Notes: generated by a model from the letters alone, not told the origin. A stretch of DNA of 64,000 nucleotides from Paracoccus yibinensis (GCF_030846195.1 NZ_JAVCWH010000003.1:124001-188000); one strand, 5' to 3'; shown: positions 37,984-47,247, counted from the first letter of the stretch. A program made the numbers and translations.

Positions 37984-39182
37984 CCGCCAATCAGCCGCCC
38001 CGGCCGTGGCAGGAAGACCGTCAGGACGCCCAGGACCGGCAGGAACGAGCAGAGGAAGAAAACCCGCTCGATCCCATGGGCATCGGCCAGCACGCCCAGG
38101 GCGGCGGCGGCGATGCCGCCCATGCCGAAGCTGAAGCCGAAGAACAGCCCCGCGATGGTGCCGGTGCGGCCGGGCACCAGTTCCTGCGCAAAGACCACGA
38201 TGGCCGGGAAGGCCGAGGCCAGGATCAGCCCGATGATGACGGCCAAGGCCCCGGTCGCCACCAGGCCCACATGCGGCAGCATCAGCGTGAAGGGCAGCAC
38301 GCCCAGGATGGAAAACCAGATCACCCGCAGCGGCCCGATCCTGTCGCCGACAAGGCCGCCCAGCATCGCCCCCCCGGCCATGCCTCCCAGGAACAAAAAC
38401 AGCATGATCTGCGCGCCCTGCGTGGAAAGGCCGAACTTCTCGATGGTGAAGAAGGTGAAATAGCTGCTCATCGAGGCGGTGTAGATGTTCTTCGTGAAGG
38501 TCAGGATGGCCAGCACGGCGATGGACCGCATCACGAGGCCGCGCGGCAGGCGCAGCGCGGTGTCGGGTCTTGCGGTCGCGGCGCGGCGGCGCCCCTCGGC
38601 CCAATGGCCCACATGCCACAGCAGGGCCGCACCCCCCGCCGCGGCCACGGCAAACCAGGCCACAGCCGGGCGACCCAGCGGCACGACGATGAAGGCCGCC
38701 AGCAGCGGACCCAGCGATTGCCCGAAATTGCCGCCCATCTGGAACAGCGACTGCGCCGTCCCGAAGCGCCCACCCGATGCCAAGCGCGCCACGCGCGAGC
38801 TTTCGGGATGGAACACCGCCGATCCGACCCCGATCAGCATCGCCCCCGCCAGCAGCATCCCATAATGGTGGGCAAAGGCCAGAAGCAGCACCCCGCAAAA
38901 GGTCGAGGCCATGCCGAACGGCAGCGAACGCGGCTGGGGATGGCGGTCGGTCGCCATGCCGATCAGCGGTTGCAGCAGGGACGCCGTGACCTGGAAGGCA
39001 AAGGTCATCACCCCGATCTGCGCATAGGTCAGCGAGAATTCGACCCGCAGCAACGGATAGATCGCCGCCAGCATCGACTGCATCACGTCATTGACCATAT
39101 GGCACAGGCTGATGGCGGTCAGGATGCCCCAGGCGGTGCCGGGGGCAACCATGGGATTGGCGGCGGTGGCATTGGCGCGCAT
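37980..39182 (-). CDS. MFS transporter, fosmidomycin-resistance (Fsr) type
   Basis: A 400-aa transporter with twelve predicted segments. The ATDRHPQPRSLPFGM loop and the GVGSAVFHPESSRVARLASGGRFG block are typical of the Fsr/YfnC group of drug-proton antiporters. Several starts are close together (39206, 39185, 39182); 39182 has AGGGG five bases upstream. It is divergent from the GntR regulator, with a palindrome in the gap, and translationally coupled to the GT90 fusion gene. Confidence 0.88.
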   Translation of the reverse strand: MRANATAANPMVAPGTAWGILTAISLCHMVNDVMQSMLAAIYPLLRVEFSLTYAQIGVMTFAFQVTASLLQPLIGMATDRHPQPRSLPFGMASTFCGVLLLAFAHHYGMLLAGAMLIGVGSAVFHPESSRVARLASGGRFGTAQSLFQMGGNFGQSLGPLLAAFIVVPLGRPAVAWFAVAAAGGAALLWHVGHWAEGRRRAATARPDTALRLPRGLVMRSIAVLAILTFTKNIYTASMSSYFTFFTIEKFGLSTQGAQIMLFLFLGGMAGGAMLGGLVGDRIGPLRVIWFSILGVLPFTLMLPHVGLVATGALAVIIGLILASAFPAIVVFAQELVPGRTGTIAGLFFGFSFGMGGIAAAALGVLADAHGIERVFFLCSFLPVLGVLTVFLPRPGRLIGG

Positions 39183-39239
39183 CATCACCCCTGGGTTTGT
39201 CTGCATATCATGCAATAGCAGCCATGCGGGCGGGCGCAA

Positions 39240-39261
39240 GCGGGCTTTGGCCAAAGCCTGC
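39240..39261. promoter_or_regulatory. Palindrome between MFS and GntR genes (candidate operator)
   Basis: A perfect 16-bp palindrome GGCTTTGGCCAAAGCC at 39243-39258, extended by GC pairs with one mismatch to 39240-39261. It lies in the 229-bp divergent promoter region, about 60 bases from the MFS start, and could be the operator of the neighbouring GntR regulator. Confidence 0.45.
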
Positions 39262-39320
39262 CCACTGACGATTTGGACAGCTTCCCTTAACGTCGCCCGC
39301 CCCCGACAGTAGGAGGGTAT

Positions 39321-39341
39321 ATGTTTCGAGTAAAAAGTTAA
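39321..39341 (+). other. Six-codon minigene with strong Shine-Dalgarno
   Basis: AGGAGGG (39311-39317) precedes ATG 39321, which opens MFRVKS and stops at TAA 39339-39341. It lies 70 bases before the GntR start. It might be a leader peptide or simply a chance ATG after a purine-rich stretch. Confidence 0.25.
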
Positions 39342-39411
39342 AATGGCAAAGATTCCAGGCAATCTTGTCCGCTCGCTGCGTTCGTCCGGCGCGGCGGGGG
39401 GAGGAAGGCGC

Positions 39412-40098
39412 ATGAATACCTGGCAATCCGTTCGGGCCGATGTCCTGGAACGGATCCGCAGCCGGGAATGGCCGCCGGGGGAACTGATCCCCACCGAACA
39501 GGAACTGGCCGTCAGCCTGGGCTGCGCGCGCGCCACCGTGAACCGGGCGCTGCGCGAACTGGCCGACAGCGGCATCATCGAACGCCGCCGCAAGGTCGGC
39601 ACGCGGGTCGCCTCGACCTCGGCCCGGCGCACCGTGCTGGACATGCCCGCGATCCGCACCGAGATCGAGGCCACGGGGGCGGTCTATTCCTATGAACTGG
39701 CCAGTTTCACGACCCAGCTTCCCACCCCGGCCGCTGCCCGTGCGCTGCAGGTGCCCGCATCCCAGGAACTGCTGCTGATCAAGGCCAAATACACCGCCGA
39801 CGGGCAGCCGCATTGTTGCGAGGCGATCTGGCTGAACACGCGGAGCCTTCCCCCCCTGGCGCGCCGGGATGTCGAAGACCAGTCGGCGCATGAGTGGCTG
39901 GCCAGCCGGGTCGCCCTGACGCATGGCCGGTTCTCGATCCTGGCGGACGCCGCCAAGGGGGATTGCGCGCGGCACCTCGATATCGCCGAGGGCACGGCGG
40001 TGCTGACGATCGAACGCACGAACTGGTCCGACACGACGCCTGTGTCCTTTGCCCGCCAGTTCTATCCCCCCCAGCACCGCCTGGTTTCCGAGGATTAG
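39412..40098 (+). CDS. GntR family regulator with UTRA domain (HutC subfamily)
   Basis: A 228-aa repressor. Residues 5-72 form the winged helix (IPTEQELAVSLGCARATVNRAL) and residues 90-225 form a UTRA ligand-binding domain ending in FARQFYPPQHRLV. HutC-type regulators bind small metabolites such as urocanate. No histidine-degradation genes are nearby. The ATG at 39412 follows GGGGGAGGAAGG; the in-frame ATG at 39343 lacks a ribosome-binding site. It probably regulates itself and the divergent MFS operon. The stop overlaps the convergent TRAP permease gene by four bases. Confidence 0.88.
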   Translation: MNTWQSVRADVLERIRSREWPPGELIPTEQELAVSLGCARATVNRALRELADSGIIERRRKVGTRVASTSARRTVLDMPAIRTEIEATGAVYSYELASFTTQLPTPAAARALQVPASQELLLIKAKYTADGQPHCCEAIWLNTRSLPPLARRDVEDQSAHEWLASRVALTHGRFSILADAAKGDCARHLDIAEGTAVLTIERTNWSDTTPVSFARQFYPPQHRLVSED

Positions 40099-41246
40099 GC
40101 CAGCACCGGAAACAGCGCCAGGGCCGCAAGGACCAGAAGGTCCGGGAAAAGGAAGCGGCCCACGCCGGCAAGAACGCTGCGCAACGGCATGTCGCGGACG
40201 GCCGCCGCGATCACCAGGGCGTTCAGCCCCAGAGGGGGCAGGATCAGCGCGATCTCGATCATCTTGACCAGCAGGACGCCTGCCCAGACCGCATCAAGGC
40301 CATAGGCCCTGGCGATGGCCAGCGCGAAGGGCAGGATCAGGACCAGCATCACCATGGGCTTGGCCAGCAAGCCCAGAAGGACGCAAGCCAAGCCCAGCAA
40401 CAGGATCACGGCCAGGCGCGGCAACCCCTGGGTCATCGCTTGCGCCAGCAGATCAGGGACGCCGGTCATGTCCAGAAAGAACAGAAACAGCCGCGCCGCG
40501 ATCAGGGTCAGCAGGATGATGCCCGTCTGCCACAGGCAATCCCGCAGGGCGGCCCCCAGCGTTTCGGGTGTCAGGCGGCGCTGGAGGGCGGCGAAAGCCA
40601 GAGTCATGATCGTGCAGGCCGACAGCGCGGCGGTCGGAGACAGAAGGCCGGACCAGATCCCGCCCACCAGGATCCCGAACAGGACAGGCGCCGGCCAGAC
40701 GGCGCGCAACGCGTCATTGCGCGGCAAAGACATGGATTGCGACGGGGGCGCGGCTTCCGGCTCGTGGTGGACCCACCACAGCACGACCGCGATCATTCCC
40801 GCCAGCGACAGGGCTGCGGGCAACAGCCCCGCCAGAAACATCGCGGCAACCGGCGTGCCGGTCAGCAAGCCCCACAGGATCAGCAGCATCGAGGGGGGCA
40901 GCAGCGCCCCCAGCGTGCTGCCCACTGCAACCGAAGCACCTGCCAGTCGCGGATCATACCCCGTGCGCAGCATCGGCGGGACGGCGATGCGCGACATGGT
41001 GGCGGCACAGGCGACGGACGAGCCGCAGGTCGCGGCAAAGCCCGCGCATCCCAGGATCGCCGCGATGGCAAGCCCGCCGCCCCTGCCCTGCAACAGCACG
41101 GCGGCGGCATCATGGACCCGCGTGGCAAACCCCGCGTAAAAGGCCAGGTTGCCAAGCAGCAGGACCAGCGGCACCGTCAGCAAATCCGGCGCCGCAAGAA
41201 GCGCGACCGCCTGGCCCCACGCCTGTTCCAGCATCAGCGACATCAC
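40095..41246 (-). CDS. TRAP transporter large permease (DctM-like), orphan
   Basis: A 383-aa membrane protein with about ten to eleven segments. Residues around GCAGFAATCGSSVACAATMSRIAVPPM and GATLGALLPPSMLLILWG fit the large (DctM) membrane subunit of TRAP transporters. Neither a substrate-binding protein nor a normal-size DctQ is next to it, and it is shorter than typical DctM (about 430 aa). The GTG at 41246 is followed directly by ATG 41243. A tiny reading frame with one membrane segment ends exactly at this start. Confidence 0.82.
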   Translation of the reverse strand: MMSLMLEQAWGQAVALLAAPDLLTVPLVLLLGNLAFYAGFATRVHDAAAVLLQGRGGGLAIAAILGCAGFAATCGSSVACAATMSRIAVPPMLRTGYDPRLAGASVAVGSTLGALLPPSMLLILWGLLTGTPVAAMFLAGLLPAALSLAGMIAVVLWWVHHEPEAAPPSQSMSLPRNDALRAVWPAPVLFGILVGGIWSGLLSPTAALSACTIMTLAFAALQRRLTPETLGAALRDCLWQTGIILLTLIAARLFLFFLDMTGVPDLLAQAMTQGLPRLAVILLLGLACVLLGLLAKPMVMLVLILPFALAIARAYGLDAVWAGVLLVKMIEIALILPPLGLNALVIAAAVRDMPLRSVLAGVGRFLFPDLLVLAALALFPVLA

Positions 41247-41311
41247 CGCAGGGATTTCAGGGAGATCAAGGCGATCGTCATGGCCACGGCGGCAAGTCCC
41301 ATCATCTCCAT
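41243..41311 (-). CDS. Tiny single-membrane-segment ORF coupled to the TRAP permease
   Basis: 22 codons (MEMMGLAAVAMTIALISLKS, then LR and TGA) if it starts at ATG 41311; the frame is open further upstream with TTG codons. The sequence is one hydrophobic helix with a basic end. Its TGA lies inside the GTGATG that starts the TRAP large permease, the arrangement of coupled genes. It may be a remnant or reduced form of the DctQ small subunit. Confidence 0.35.
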   Translation of the reverse strand: MEMMGLAAVAMTIALISLKSLR

Positions 41312-41478
41312 GGTCGAATTGGTCCGCCCACCCTGCCCCCGGATCCGCCAGCGCAGCGGCAGGCTAGTGCGGCGATGCGGCAAACTCAAACTGGAATTGA
41401 CCGGAATGTGACTGGCGGTCTATCTGGCGGTTCCGCGAAAGACGCGGAATGCTGCGCCTGTTCCCGACGGAGATTCTG

Positions 41479-42756
41479 ATGCCGCGATTCACCCTTCGAA
41501 TCCCGCTTGCCCTGATCCTGGGGGCGCTGTCGGCCCTGCCCGCGACGGCCCAGACGGATCTGCCCTTCACCGCCGCCGATGTCGAGGCCGCGTCTTACGC
41601 CGGGGGCGATCTGCCCTCGGGGCGGTCGGCGCTGACGACCAGGGTGCAGGTGCTGCTGGACCGCTCGGGGATCTCTCCGGGGGTGATCGACGGCTTCAAG
41701 GGCGGCATGAGCCAGAGCGCGATCATGGCCTTTGAACGCCGCTCGGGCCTGCCCATCGACGGGGTGATCGATCCGCATGTGTGGAACCTGCTGCAGTCCT
41801 TCGCGGCCCTGCCCGCGACCAAGGATTACACCATCACGGCGGAAGACGCGCAGGGCCTTGTGGACGCGATTCCGACCGATTACGCCGAAAAGGCGCAGAT
41901 GGCCGCCATGGCCCACACCAGTGTCGCCGAACGCCTGGGCGAACGGTTCCACATGGACGAGAAATTCATCGCCTTCCTGAACCCCGGCGTGGATCTGGTG
42001 CCGGGGGCCACGATCAAGGTCGTCGATACCGGCAGCCGGATGCGCGGCAGCGTCGCGCGGATTCTGGTCGATGTGAACACGCGCCGGGTTGCGGGCTTCG
42101 ATGCGAACGGAAGGCTGCTGGTGGATTATCCCGCGACCATCGGATCGTCTGCGACCCCGTCGCCGTCGGGGTCGCACCATGTGAAGACGGTCGCGCTGAA
42201 CCCGAACTATACCTATGATCCAAAGAAGAACTTCCAGCAGGGCGACAACGACAAGGTGCTTGTGGTGCCGCCAGGACCGAACGGGCCGGTGGGAACGGTC
42301 TGGATCGGTCTGTCCAAGCCCACCTATGGCATCCACGGCACGCCCACGCCGTCGCAACTGTTCCGCAACCAGTCGATGGGCTGCGTGCGGCTGACCAACT
42401 GGGATGCCGAGGAACTGGCCCGCATGGTCGGCACGGAGACGACCACGGTGGAATTCCTGCCCCAGGGCATGACCATTGCCGACGCCACCGGCGGCACCGT
42501 TGCGCCTGCCCCTGCATCCGCCGAACCGGCCGAGGCGGCCGAAACCGCGGCGGCACCTGTCGAAACAGCCCCCGCAGCCCCGCTGGATTATGCCGATCCA
42601 CTGGCGGCCAAGCGCGCCCCGGCCGAGCCGGTGTATGAAAACACCTCCGAGGAGGAAGCGGATGCCCTGGCTCCGACTGGCGATCCGCTGACCGACGCCC
42701 TGACGGGCGCCCTTCCCAGCGGCTTCGTGGTGCCGCCCGTGGACGAACAACCGTGA
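41479..42756 (+). CDS. L,D-transpeptidase with peptidoglycan-binding domain
   Basis: A 425-aa secreted protein: signal peptide (1-24), PG_binding_1 region (about 55-110), and a YkuD catalytic domain (about 190-335) with H286 in YGIHGT and the nucleophile C302 in SMGCVRL. The tail (340-425) is alanine/proline/glutamate-rich and probably unstructured. It forms 3-3 cross-links or attaches lipoproteins to the wall. The extensin-like gene overlaps its stop (GTGA at 42753-42756), pointing to a shared cell-wall role. Confidence 0.92.
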   Translation: MPRFTLRIPLALILGALSALPATAQTDLPFTAADVEAASYAGGDLPSGRSALTTRVQVLLDRSGISPGVIDGFKGGMSQSAIMAFERRSGLPIDGVIDPHVWNLLQSFAALPATKDYTITAEDAQGLVDAIPTDYAEKAQMAAMAHTSVAERLGERFHMDEKFIAFLNPGVDLVPGATIKVVDTGSRMRGSVARILVDVNTRRVAGFDANGRLLVDYPATIGSSATPSPSGSHHVKTVALNPNYTYDPKKNFQQGDNDKVLVVPPGPNGPVGTVWIGLSKPTYGIHGTPTPSQLFRNQSMGCVRLTNWDAEELARMVGTETTTVEFLPQGMTIADATGGTVAPAPASAEPAEAAETAAAPVETAPAAPLDYADPLAAKRAPAEPVYENTSEEEADALAPTGDPLTDALTGALPSGFVVPPVDEQP

Positions 42757-43517
42757 TCTGCTGGCGCGCGATCCTGTCCGCCTTGGCGCTGTGCCAGCCG
42801 GCACTTGCCAGCGCGCAGGACCGCCCGCCCGAACGGCCCGGTTCAGAGCAACCGCAACCGCAACCGCAGTCTCAGCCGGCCATTCCGCAAGAACCGGCTC
42901 CGGTCTTTGGCCCGCCTGCCCCGCCCCGCTGGTTCGGGCTGCGGGAAACGGATCAGGAATACGCCGCCTGCACGCTGGCCCTGTCCTTTCTGGGGACCGT
43001 CTATGCCGAGGAACCAGCCGTCATCGATCCCGATGATCCCGATTGCGGCATCGCCCGCCCGATCCGGGTGGAACGGATCCTGCCCGACCTGACCCTGGAA
43101 GGCGGTGCGGTCATGCGCTGCGACACGGCGCGGGCGCTTGGGTTCTGGGCGCGTGACTTCGTGCGCCCGGCGGCGATGATGCTGCCCGGCGCACCGCGTG
43201 TCACGGGGTTGCAACTTGGCACCACCTATGACTGCCGGCCGCGCGTGGGGACCGGCGCGGACCAGCCCAAGCTGTCGGAACATGCGCTTGGCAATGCCAT
43301 CGACATCGCAGGCTTCGTGCTGGAGGGTGCCGATCCGCTGATCGTCCAGCAGCGTGCCGATTCAGGCGACCTGGCCGAGGCGTTCCAGCGCGCCGTGCGC
43401 GCGGCGGGATGCCTGTTCTTCACCACCGTGCTTGGCCCCGGCTCGAATGAGGCGCATGACGACCACCTGCACCTGGACGTGGCAGCCCGGCGCGCCGACT
43501 GGCGGCTGTGCCAGTGA
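42753..43517 (+). CDS. Extensin-like C-terminal domain protein (LAS-type peptidase fold)
   Basis: A 254-aa secreted protein: signal peptide (1-20), a proline/glutamine-rich linker (25-57), then the extensin-like C domain with cysteine pairs. SEHALGNAIDIAGF and AHDDHLHLD hold the histidine and aspartate ligands seen in LAS-family zinc peptidases such as VanX/M15. This suggests peptidoglycan endopeptidase activity. The GTG start is coupled to the L,D-transpeptidase gene. Confidence 0.88.
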   Translation: MICWRAILSALALCQPALASAQDRPPERPGSEQPQPQPQSQPAIPQEPAPVFGPPAPPRWFGLRETDQEYAACTLALSFLGTVYAEEPAVIDPDDPDCGIARPIRVERILPDLTLEGGAVMRCDTARALGFWARDFVRPAAMMLPGAPRVTGLQLGTTYDCRPRVGTGADQPKLSEHALGNAIDIAGFVLEGADPLIVQQRADSGDLAEAFQRAVRAAGCLFFTTVLGPGSNEAHDDHLHLDVAARRADWRLCQ

Positions 43518-44258
43518 TCAGCGCGGCGCGCGTTCCAGATCCAGATAGGACGGGTCGAAGCGCGCCAGCAGGGCCAGCCCGTTCCAGTCGATGATGGTGA
43601 TATCCGCGCCCAGCCAGCGGATCAGCCCCCGGTCGCGCAGATCCCGGACCGCGCGGTTCACATGGATCGGCGAATAGCCCAGGATATCCGCCAACTCGCG
43701 CTGCAGCAGCGGCAGGTGCAACTGGCGATCCGAGGCCACCCCCACGGTATGCAGCCGGATGTAGATCTCGCACAGAAGATGAGCCAGATGGGCACTGGAT
43801 CGCAAGGACGCGGCCGCGACCAGCCATTGCCGGTGAATAGCCGCATCCAGCATGGTCGTCATCCACAAAAGCCGGGCCAGATGGGGATAATTCCGGGTGA
43901 TTTCGGTCAGTTCGGCATGATCGATGAATTCCACCTCGGCCGGGCCTATGGCGATGATGGAATGATCCAGCTTTGACATGATGAAGGCATGAAGATCAAC
44001 GAAATCTCCGGGAACGTGCAGTGCCGTGATGACGCGGTCGTCGGGCCGGCCGAAAAGGGAGTGGGACCGCGCCGACAATCCGCGCAGCATCATGCAGCTG
44101 CGGCTGGGGCTGCTGCCGGCAGGAACGATAACCTCGCCCGCAGCAAAGCTGGCATGTTCGGTTTTCAACCTGCGCAGACGTTCCAGGTCATCGGTCCCGA
44201 GACTGTCACGCTGTTGAAGATAGCGGATAAAATACTCGGTAATCGCCAATTCTGTCAC
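43518..44258 (-). CDS. Crp/Fnr family transcriptional regulator
   Basis: A 246-aa protein with an N-terminal cyclic-nucleotide-binding fold (about 25-140) and a C-terminal helix-turn-helix (LADILGYSPIHVNRAVRDLRDRGLI). No FNR-type cysteine cluster is visible at the N-terminus. The ligand is unknown; the group with LHVPGDFVDLHAF is common and poorly studied in Rhizobiales and Rhodobacterales. I use GTG 44258 (GGAAAGG just upstream); an ATG at 44327 lacks a ribosome-binding site. It abuts the convergent extensin gene. Confidence 0.85.
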   Translation of the reverse strand: MTELAITEYFIRYLQQRDSLGTDDLERLRRLKTEHASFAAGEVIVPAGSSPSRSCMMLRGLSARSHSLFGRPDDRVITALHVPGDFVDLHAFIMSKLDHSIIAIGPAEVEFIDHAELTEITRNYPHLARLLWMTTMLDAAIHRQWLVAAASLRSSAHLAHLLCEIYIRLHTVGVASDRQLHLPLLQRELADILGYSPIHVNRAVRDLRDRGLIRWLGADITIIDWNGLALLARFDPSYLDLERAPR

Positions 44259-44357
44259 CACCCTTTCCCATGGTGTGGCAAATCGCCCTGACCGACGCAA
44301 TGGCGGCGCAGTCGATCTAACATTCATTAAGCTAACTCAATTGCTTGGCTGCCGGTT

Positions 44358-45692
44358 TCACCCGCGTGGCATTTGCCGGGCTTGGGCGGGGACCCGTAGG
44401 GCCGCGGCAAGCGCGGCAAAGCTTTCGGTGATGCCGGGGGTCCTGACCGTGACCAGATCGTCAAGCTGGGAAAACAGCTTCACCGCCTCGTCCAGGCGAG
44501 GATCGGCACCCGCGGCGTAAAGGCCCGCGCGGATCATCAGTTCGGATTCCGCATAAGCGCCAAGGGCGGCCCTGGCCTTGCCGATCATCCTGTTCTCGTC
44601 AGTGGTGGCGGCATCGGGCAGGGACCGCGACACCGACTTGACCACGTCGATCGCTGGAAAGCGCCCGCGTTCCGCGATCGTCCGGTCCAGCACGACATGC
44701 CCGTCCAGGGTGCCGCGCAGGATGTCGGCCACCGGCTCCTCCATGTCGGAACCGGCCACCAGCACGCTGAAGATGCCGGTGATATCGCCCGTCCCTTCCA
44801 GCCCCGGACCGGACCTTTCGGCCAAGGCCATGATCAGGTTCGACACCGACGGCGGAAAGCCGCGATAGCTGGGGGGTTCGCCAGCGGCCAGGGCAATCTC
44901 TCGATGCGCTTCGGCAAAGCGGGTGATCGAATCGGCCAGGAACAGCACATGGCGGCCCTGGTCGCGGAAATGTTCCGCCACCGCCATCGCGGCCCAGGCG
45001 CAGCGCCGCCGGATCAAGGGGGAACGGTCGGAGGTCGCGGCAACGATGACCGCCCGCGCCATGCCCTCTGGTCCCAGGGTTTTTTCGACGAATTCGCGCA
45101 ATTCGCGTCCGCGTTCGCCGATCATGGCGATCACCACGACATCCGCCTGAACACCCTTGGCCAGACCCGACAACAACGTGGATTTGCCGACACCCGATCC
45201 GGCGAACAGCCCGATCCGCTGGCCCGTCACCAGGGGCAGCAGCGTATCGAAGACCGCAAATCCCGTCGGCAGACGGGTTCCCAAGCGTTTGCGGCGCACC
45301 GCCGGGGGGGCTTCGCGGCGGTAAGACAGGGGTTCGCGGCCCAGGGTCAGGGGCCGTCCGTCCAGCGGCTGTCCCAGCGGGTCGATGATCCGTCCGATCC
45401 AGGCATCGCAAGGCGCAATGGTCGGCGCGAACAGCAGTTCGACCTCTGCCCCGACGGAAAGTCCTTCGGCATCGCCTTCGGGCAGCACGTCGGCATGGCG
45501 GGGCGCAAGCCCCACGATCTCTCCCGCGACCTGGCCCTTTTGCAGGGAAATCATCACCCTGTCTCCGACCGAGGCATGGCAGTTCAGCCCCTCGACCCGG
45601 ATCAATCCGGCCTGCATCGAATGCACGCGGCCGAAATGCCGGGTCATGCGCATGTCGGCGATGCGCGCCGCGATCGAGGTCAATTGATCCAT
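44358..45692 (-). CDS. fliI: Flagellum-specific ATP synthase FliI (orphan here)
   Basis: A 444-aa F1-beta-like ATPase. Walker A GSGVGKST is at residues 165-172; the VIAMIGERGRELREF and GSDMEEPVADILRGTLDGH blocks define the FliI/YscN group. It energises export of flagellar proteins through the type III apparatus. No FliH, FliJ or other flagellar gene is adjacent. The gap upstream of its start (45693-45859) holds an 8-bp hairpin at 45766-45784. FliI versus a related type III secretion ATPase cannot be fully separated by eye, though the overall match is to FliI. Confidence 0.87.
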   Translation of the reverse strand: MDQLTSIAARIADMRMTRHFGRVHSMQAGLIRVEGLNCHASVGDRVMISLQKGQVAGEIVGLAPRHADVLPEGDAEGLSVGAEVELLFAPTIAPCDAWIGRIIDPLGQPLDGRPLTLGREPLSYRREAPPAVRRKRLGTRLPTGFAVFDTLLPLVTGQRIGLFAGSGVGKSTLLSGLAKGVQADVVVIAMIGERGRELREFVEKTLGPEGMARAVIVAATSDRSPLIRRRCAWAAMAVAEHFRDQGRHVLFLADSITRFAEAHREIALAAGEPPSYRGFPPSVSNLIMALAERSGPGLEGTGDITGIFSVLVAGSDMEEPVADILRGTLDGHVVLDRTIAERGRFPAIDVVKSVSRSLPDAATTDENRMIGKARAALGAYAESELMIRAGLYAAGADPRLDEAVKLFSQLDDLVTVRTPGITESFAALAAALRVPAQARQMPRG

Positions 45693-45859
45693 GTCCGCCT
45701 TCCGTTCGTCAGCCTGCCGGACATCACAGATCTTCGGTCAGCGATGATGGTGGATCCCGCATGCCTGCTGCCAGCCTGGCAGCACATGCCGCCATAGAGA
45801 TATCCTGGCGCAGAATCGGAAATAATGGGTTAACATCTCCCCCTGCCCGGACCTCGGGA

Positions 45860-47080
45860 TCAGGCCGATGCCGCCTGATCGCCCCCTTCCTTCAGCCAGC
45901 CGGGGGCAAGGCGAACCTCGGACGCCCCGGCCAGAGGCAGGACGCGTTGCAGTTCGGCCAGAAGTCCCGCTTCTCTGGCGCGACCCAGTCTGACCCCTTT
46001 TTCTGGCCAGAAGGCCCGAACGTCCAGCACGCCCGCATCGCGTTTCGCGTCAAGCCGTCCGATGAGCCGGTCGCCCTGCATGACCGGGAACACGTAATAG
46101 CCATATCGGCGACGCGGCGCGGGCACGAAGATCTCGATCCGGTAGTGAAAGCCGAACAAACGCTCGGCCCTTGCGCGATCACGCAAGGCGGGATCGAAAG
46201 GCGACAGCAGCCGCACCCGCTGTGACGGCGGGGGCAACATGGACAGTGTATCCAGCATTGCAACTGTCGAGACGCTGCGCCGCCGGGTTCCGTCGGCCAT
46301 CTCCACATCGATTTCGACGATCCGACCTGCGGCAAGGGCGTCGGCGCACCATTCCTTCGCCTCGTCACGGGTGGCTATCTCGAAGAAGGCCGCCAGTTCG
46401 CCGCTTGTGGCAAAGCCAAGCCGGTCCAGGGCGGCCGACAAGGCCCAGTCGATGATCTGCGGGGTATCGAGCTGAATGTTGCGGTATTCGGCCGGAATCA
46501 CCCGTTCCGACAGGTCGTAGATCTTGCGAAATCCTGTGCGGTGGCTGATAGCCAGCCGCCCGGACCGCCAGAGATATTCGAGCGCCGTCTTCGAAGGGTG
46601 CCAGTCCCACCATCCACCCCCGCCGCGCCCCTTGTCCGGCCCGACATCCGTGGTGCTGGCCGGTCCGTGATCGGCAATCCGTCGCAGGATGGCATCAATC
46701 TCTCGATCCCAGCCCTCGCCGCGCCAGGCAGGCCAGCGATGCCGCATCCTTGCCTCGTCTCGCATGAACTTCAGCCGCCACATCGGATAGAACTGCATCG
46801 GGATGATGGCGGCATCATGGGTCCAGTGCTCGAAGGCAAGGCGCTGGCGGGCGACAAGACGATCAAGCGCCAGGGGACGATACCGGCCCCGTCGTGACCA
46901 CAGGATCAGATCATGCGCGCGCGCCAGCGTGTTGACGCTGTCCACCTGGACAAAGCCCAGTTCCGTCAGCACGCCCAGCAGATCGCCGCCCACAGCCTGG
47001 CCGGGCTGCGGGCGCAACAGCAGGTGTCGGTCCAGAAACAGCCGGCGTGCATCGGCGTTTGTCAGCAGGGGTGACTTCAT
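45860..47080 (-). CDS. YcaQ/AlkZ-type winged-helix DNA glycosylase
   Basis: A 406-aa protein of the HTH_42 family, members of which (YcaQ in E. coli, AlkZ in Streptomyces) unhook DNA interstrand crosslinks. The GFVQVDSVNTLARAHDLILWSR segment holds the Q-V-D catalytic motif, which fits YcaQ more than the QxQ form of AlkZ. Three tandem winged helices are expected. The start at 47080 gives family length. It stands alone. Confidence 0.87.
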   Translation of the reverse strand: MKSPLLTNADARRLFLDRHLLLRPQPGQAVGGDLLGVLTELGFVQVDSVNTLARAHDLILWSRRGRYRPLALDRLVARQRLAFEHWTHDAAIIPMQFYPMWRLKFMRDEARMRHRWPAWRGEGWDREIDAILRRIADHGPASTTDVGPDKGRGGGGWWDWHPSKTALEYLWRSGRLAISHRTGFRKIYDLSERVIPAEYRNIQLDTPQIIDWALSAALDRLGFATSGELAAFFEIATRDEAKEWCADALAAGRIVEIDVEMADGTRRRSVSTVAMLDTLSMLPPPSQRVRLLSPFDPALRDRARAERLFGFHYRIEIFVPAPRRRYGYYVFPVMQGDRLIGRLDAKRDAGVLDVRAFWPEKGVRLGRAREAGLLAELQRVLPLAGASEVRLAPGWLKEGGDQAASA

Positions 47081-47247
47081 GCGGGGCAGATTAGACGCAC
47101 AGGACAAAACCGCAATCGAACAGCGACCCGTCGAATGTCAGGCGCGGTTCGAACCGGTGCAGTCGCAGGTCACGGCCTTGGCCGTGATCCTTGCGAAGGA
47201 CTTACCCCGAAGCATCCAGAATGGCCGGCAGCCGTGATTGCCGCCGA

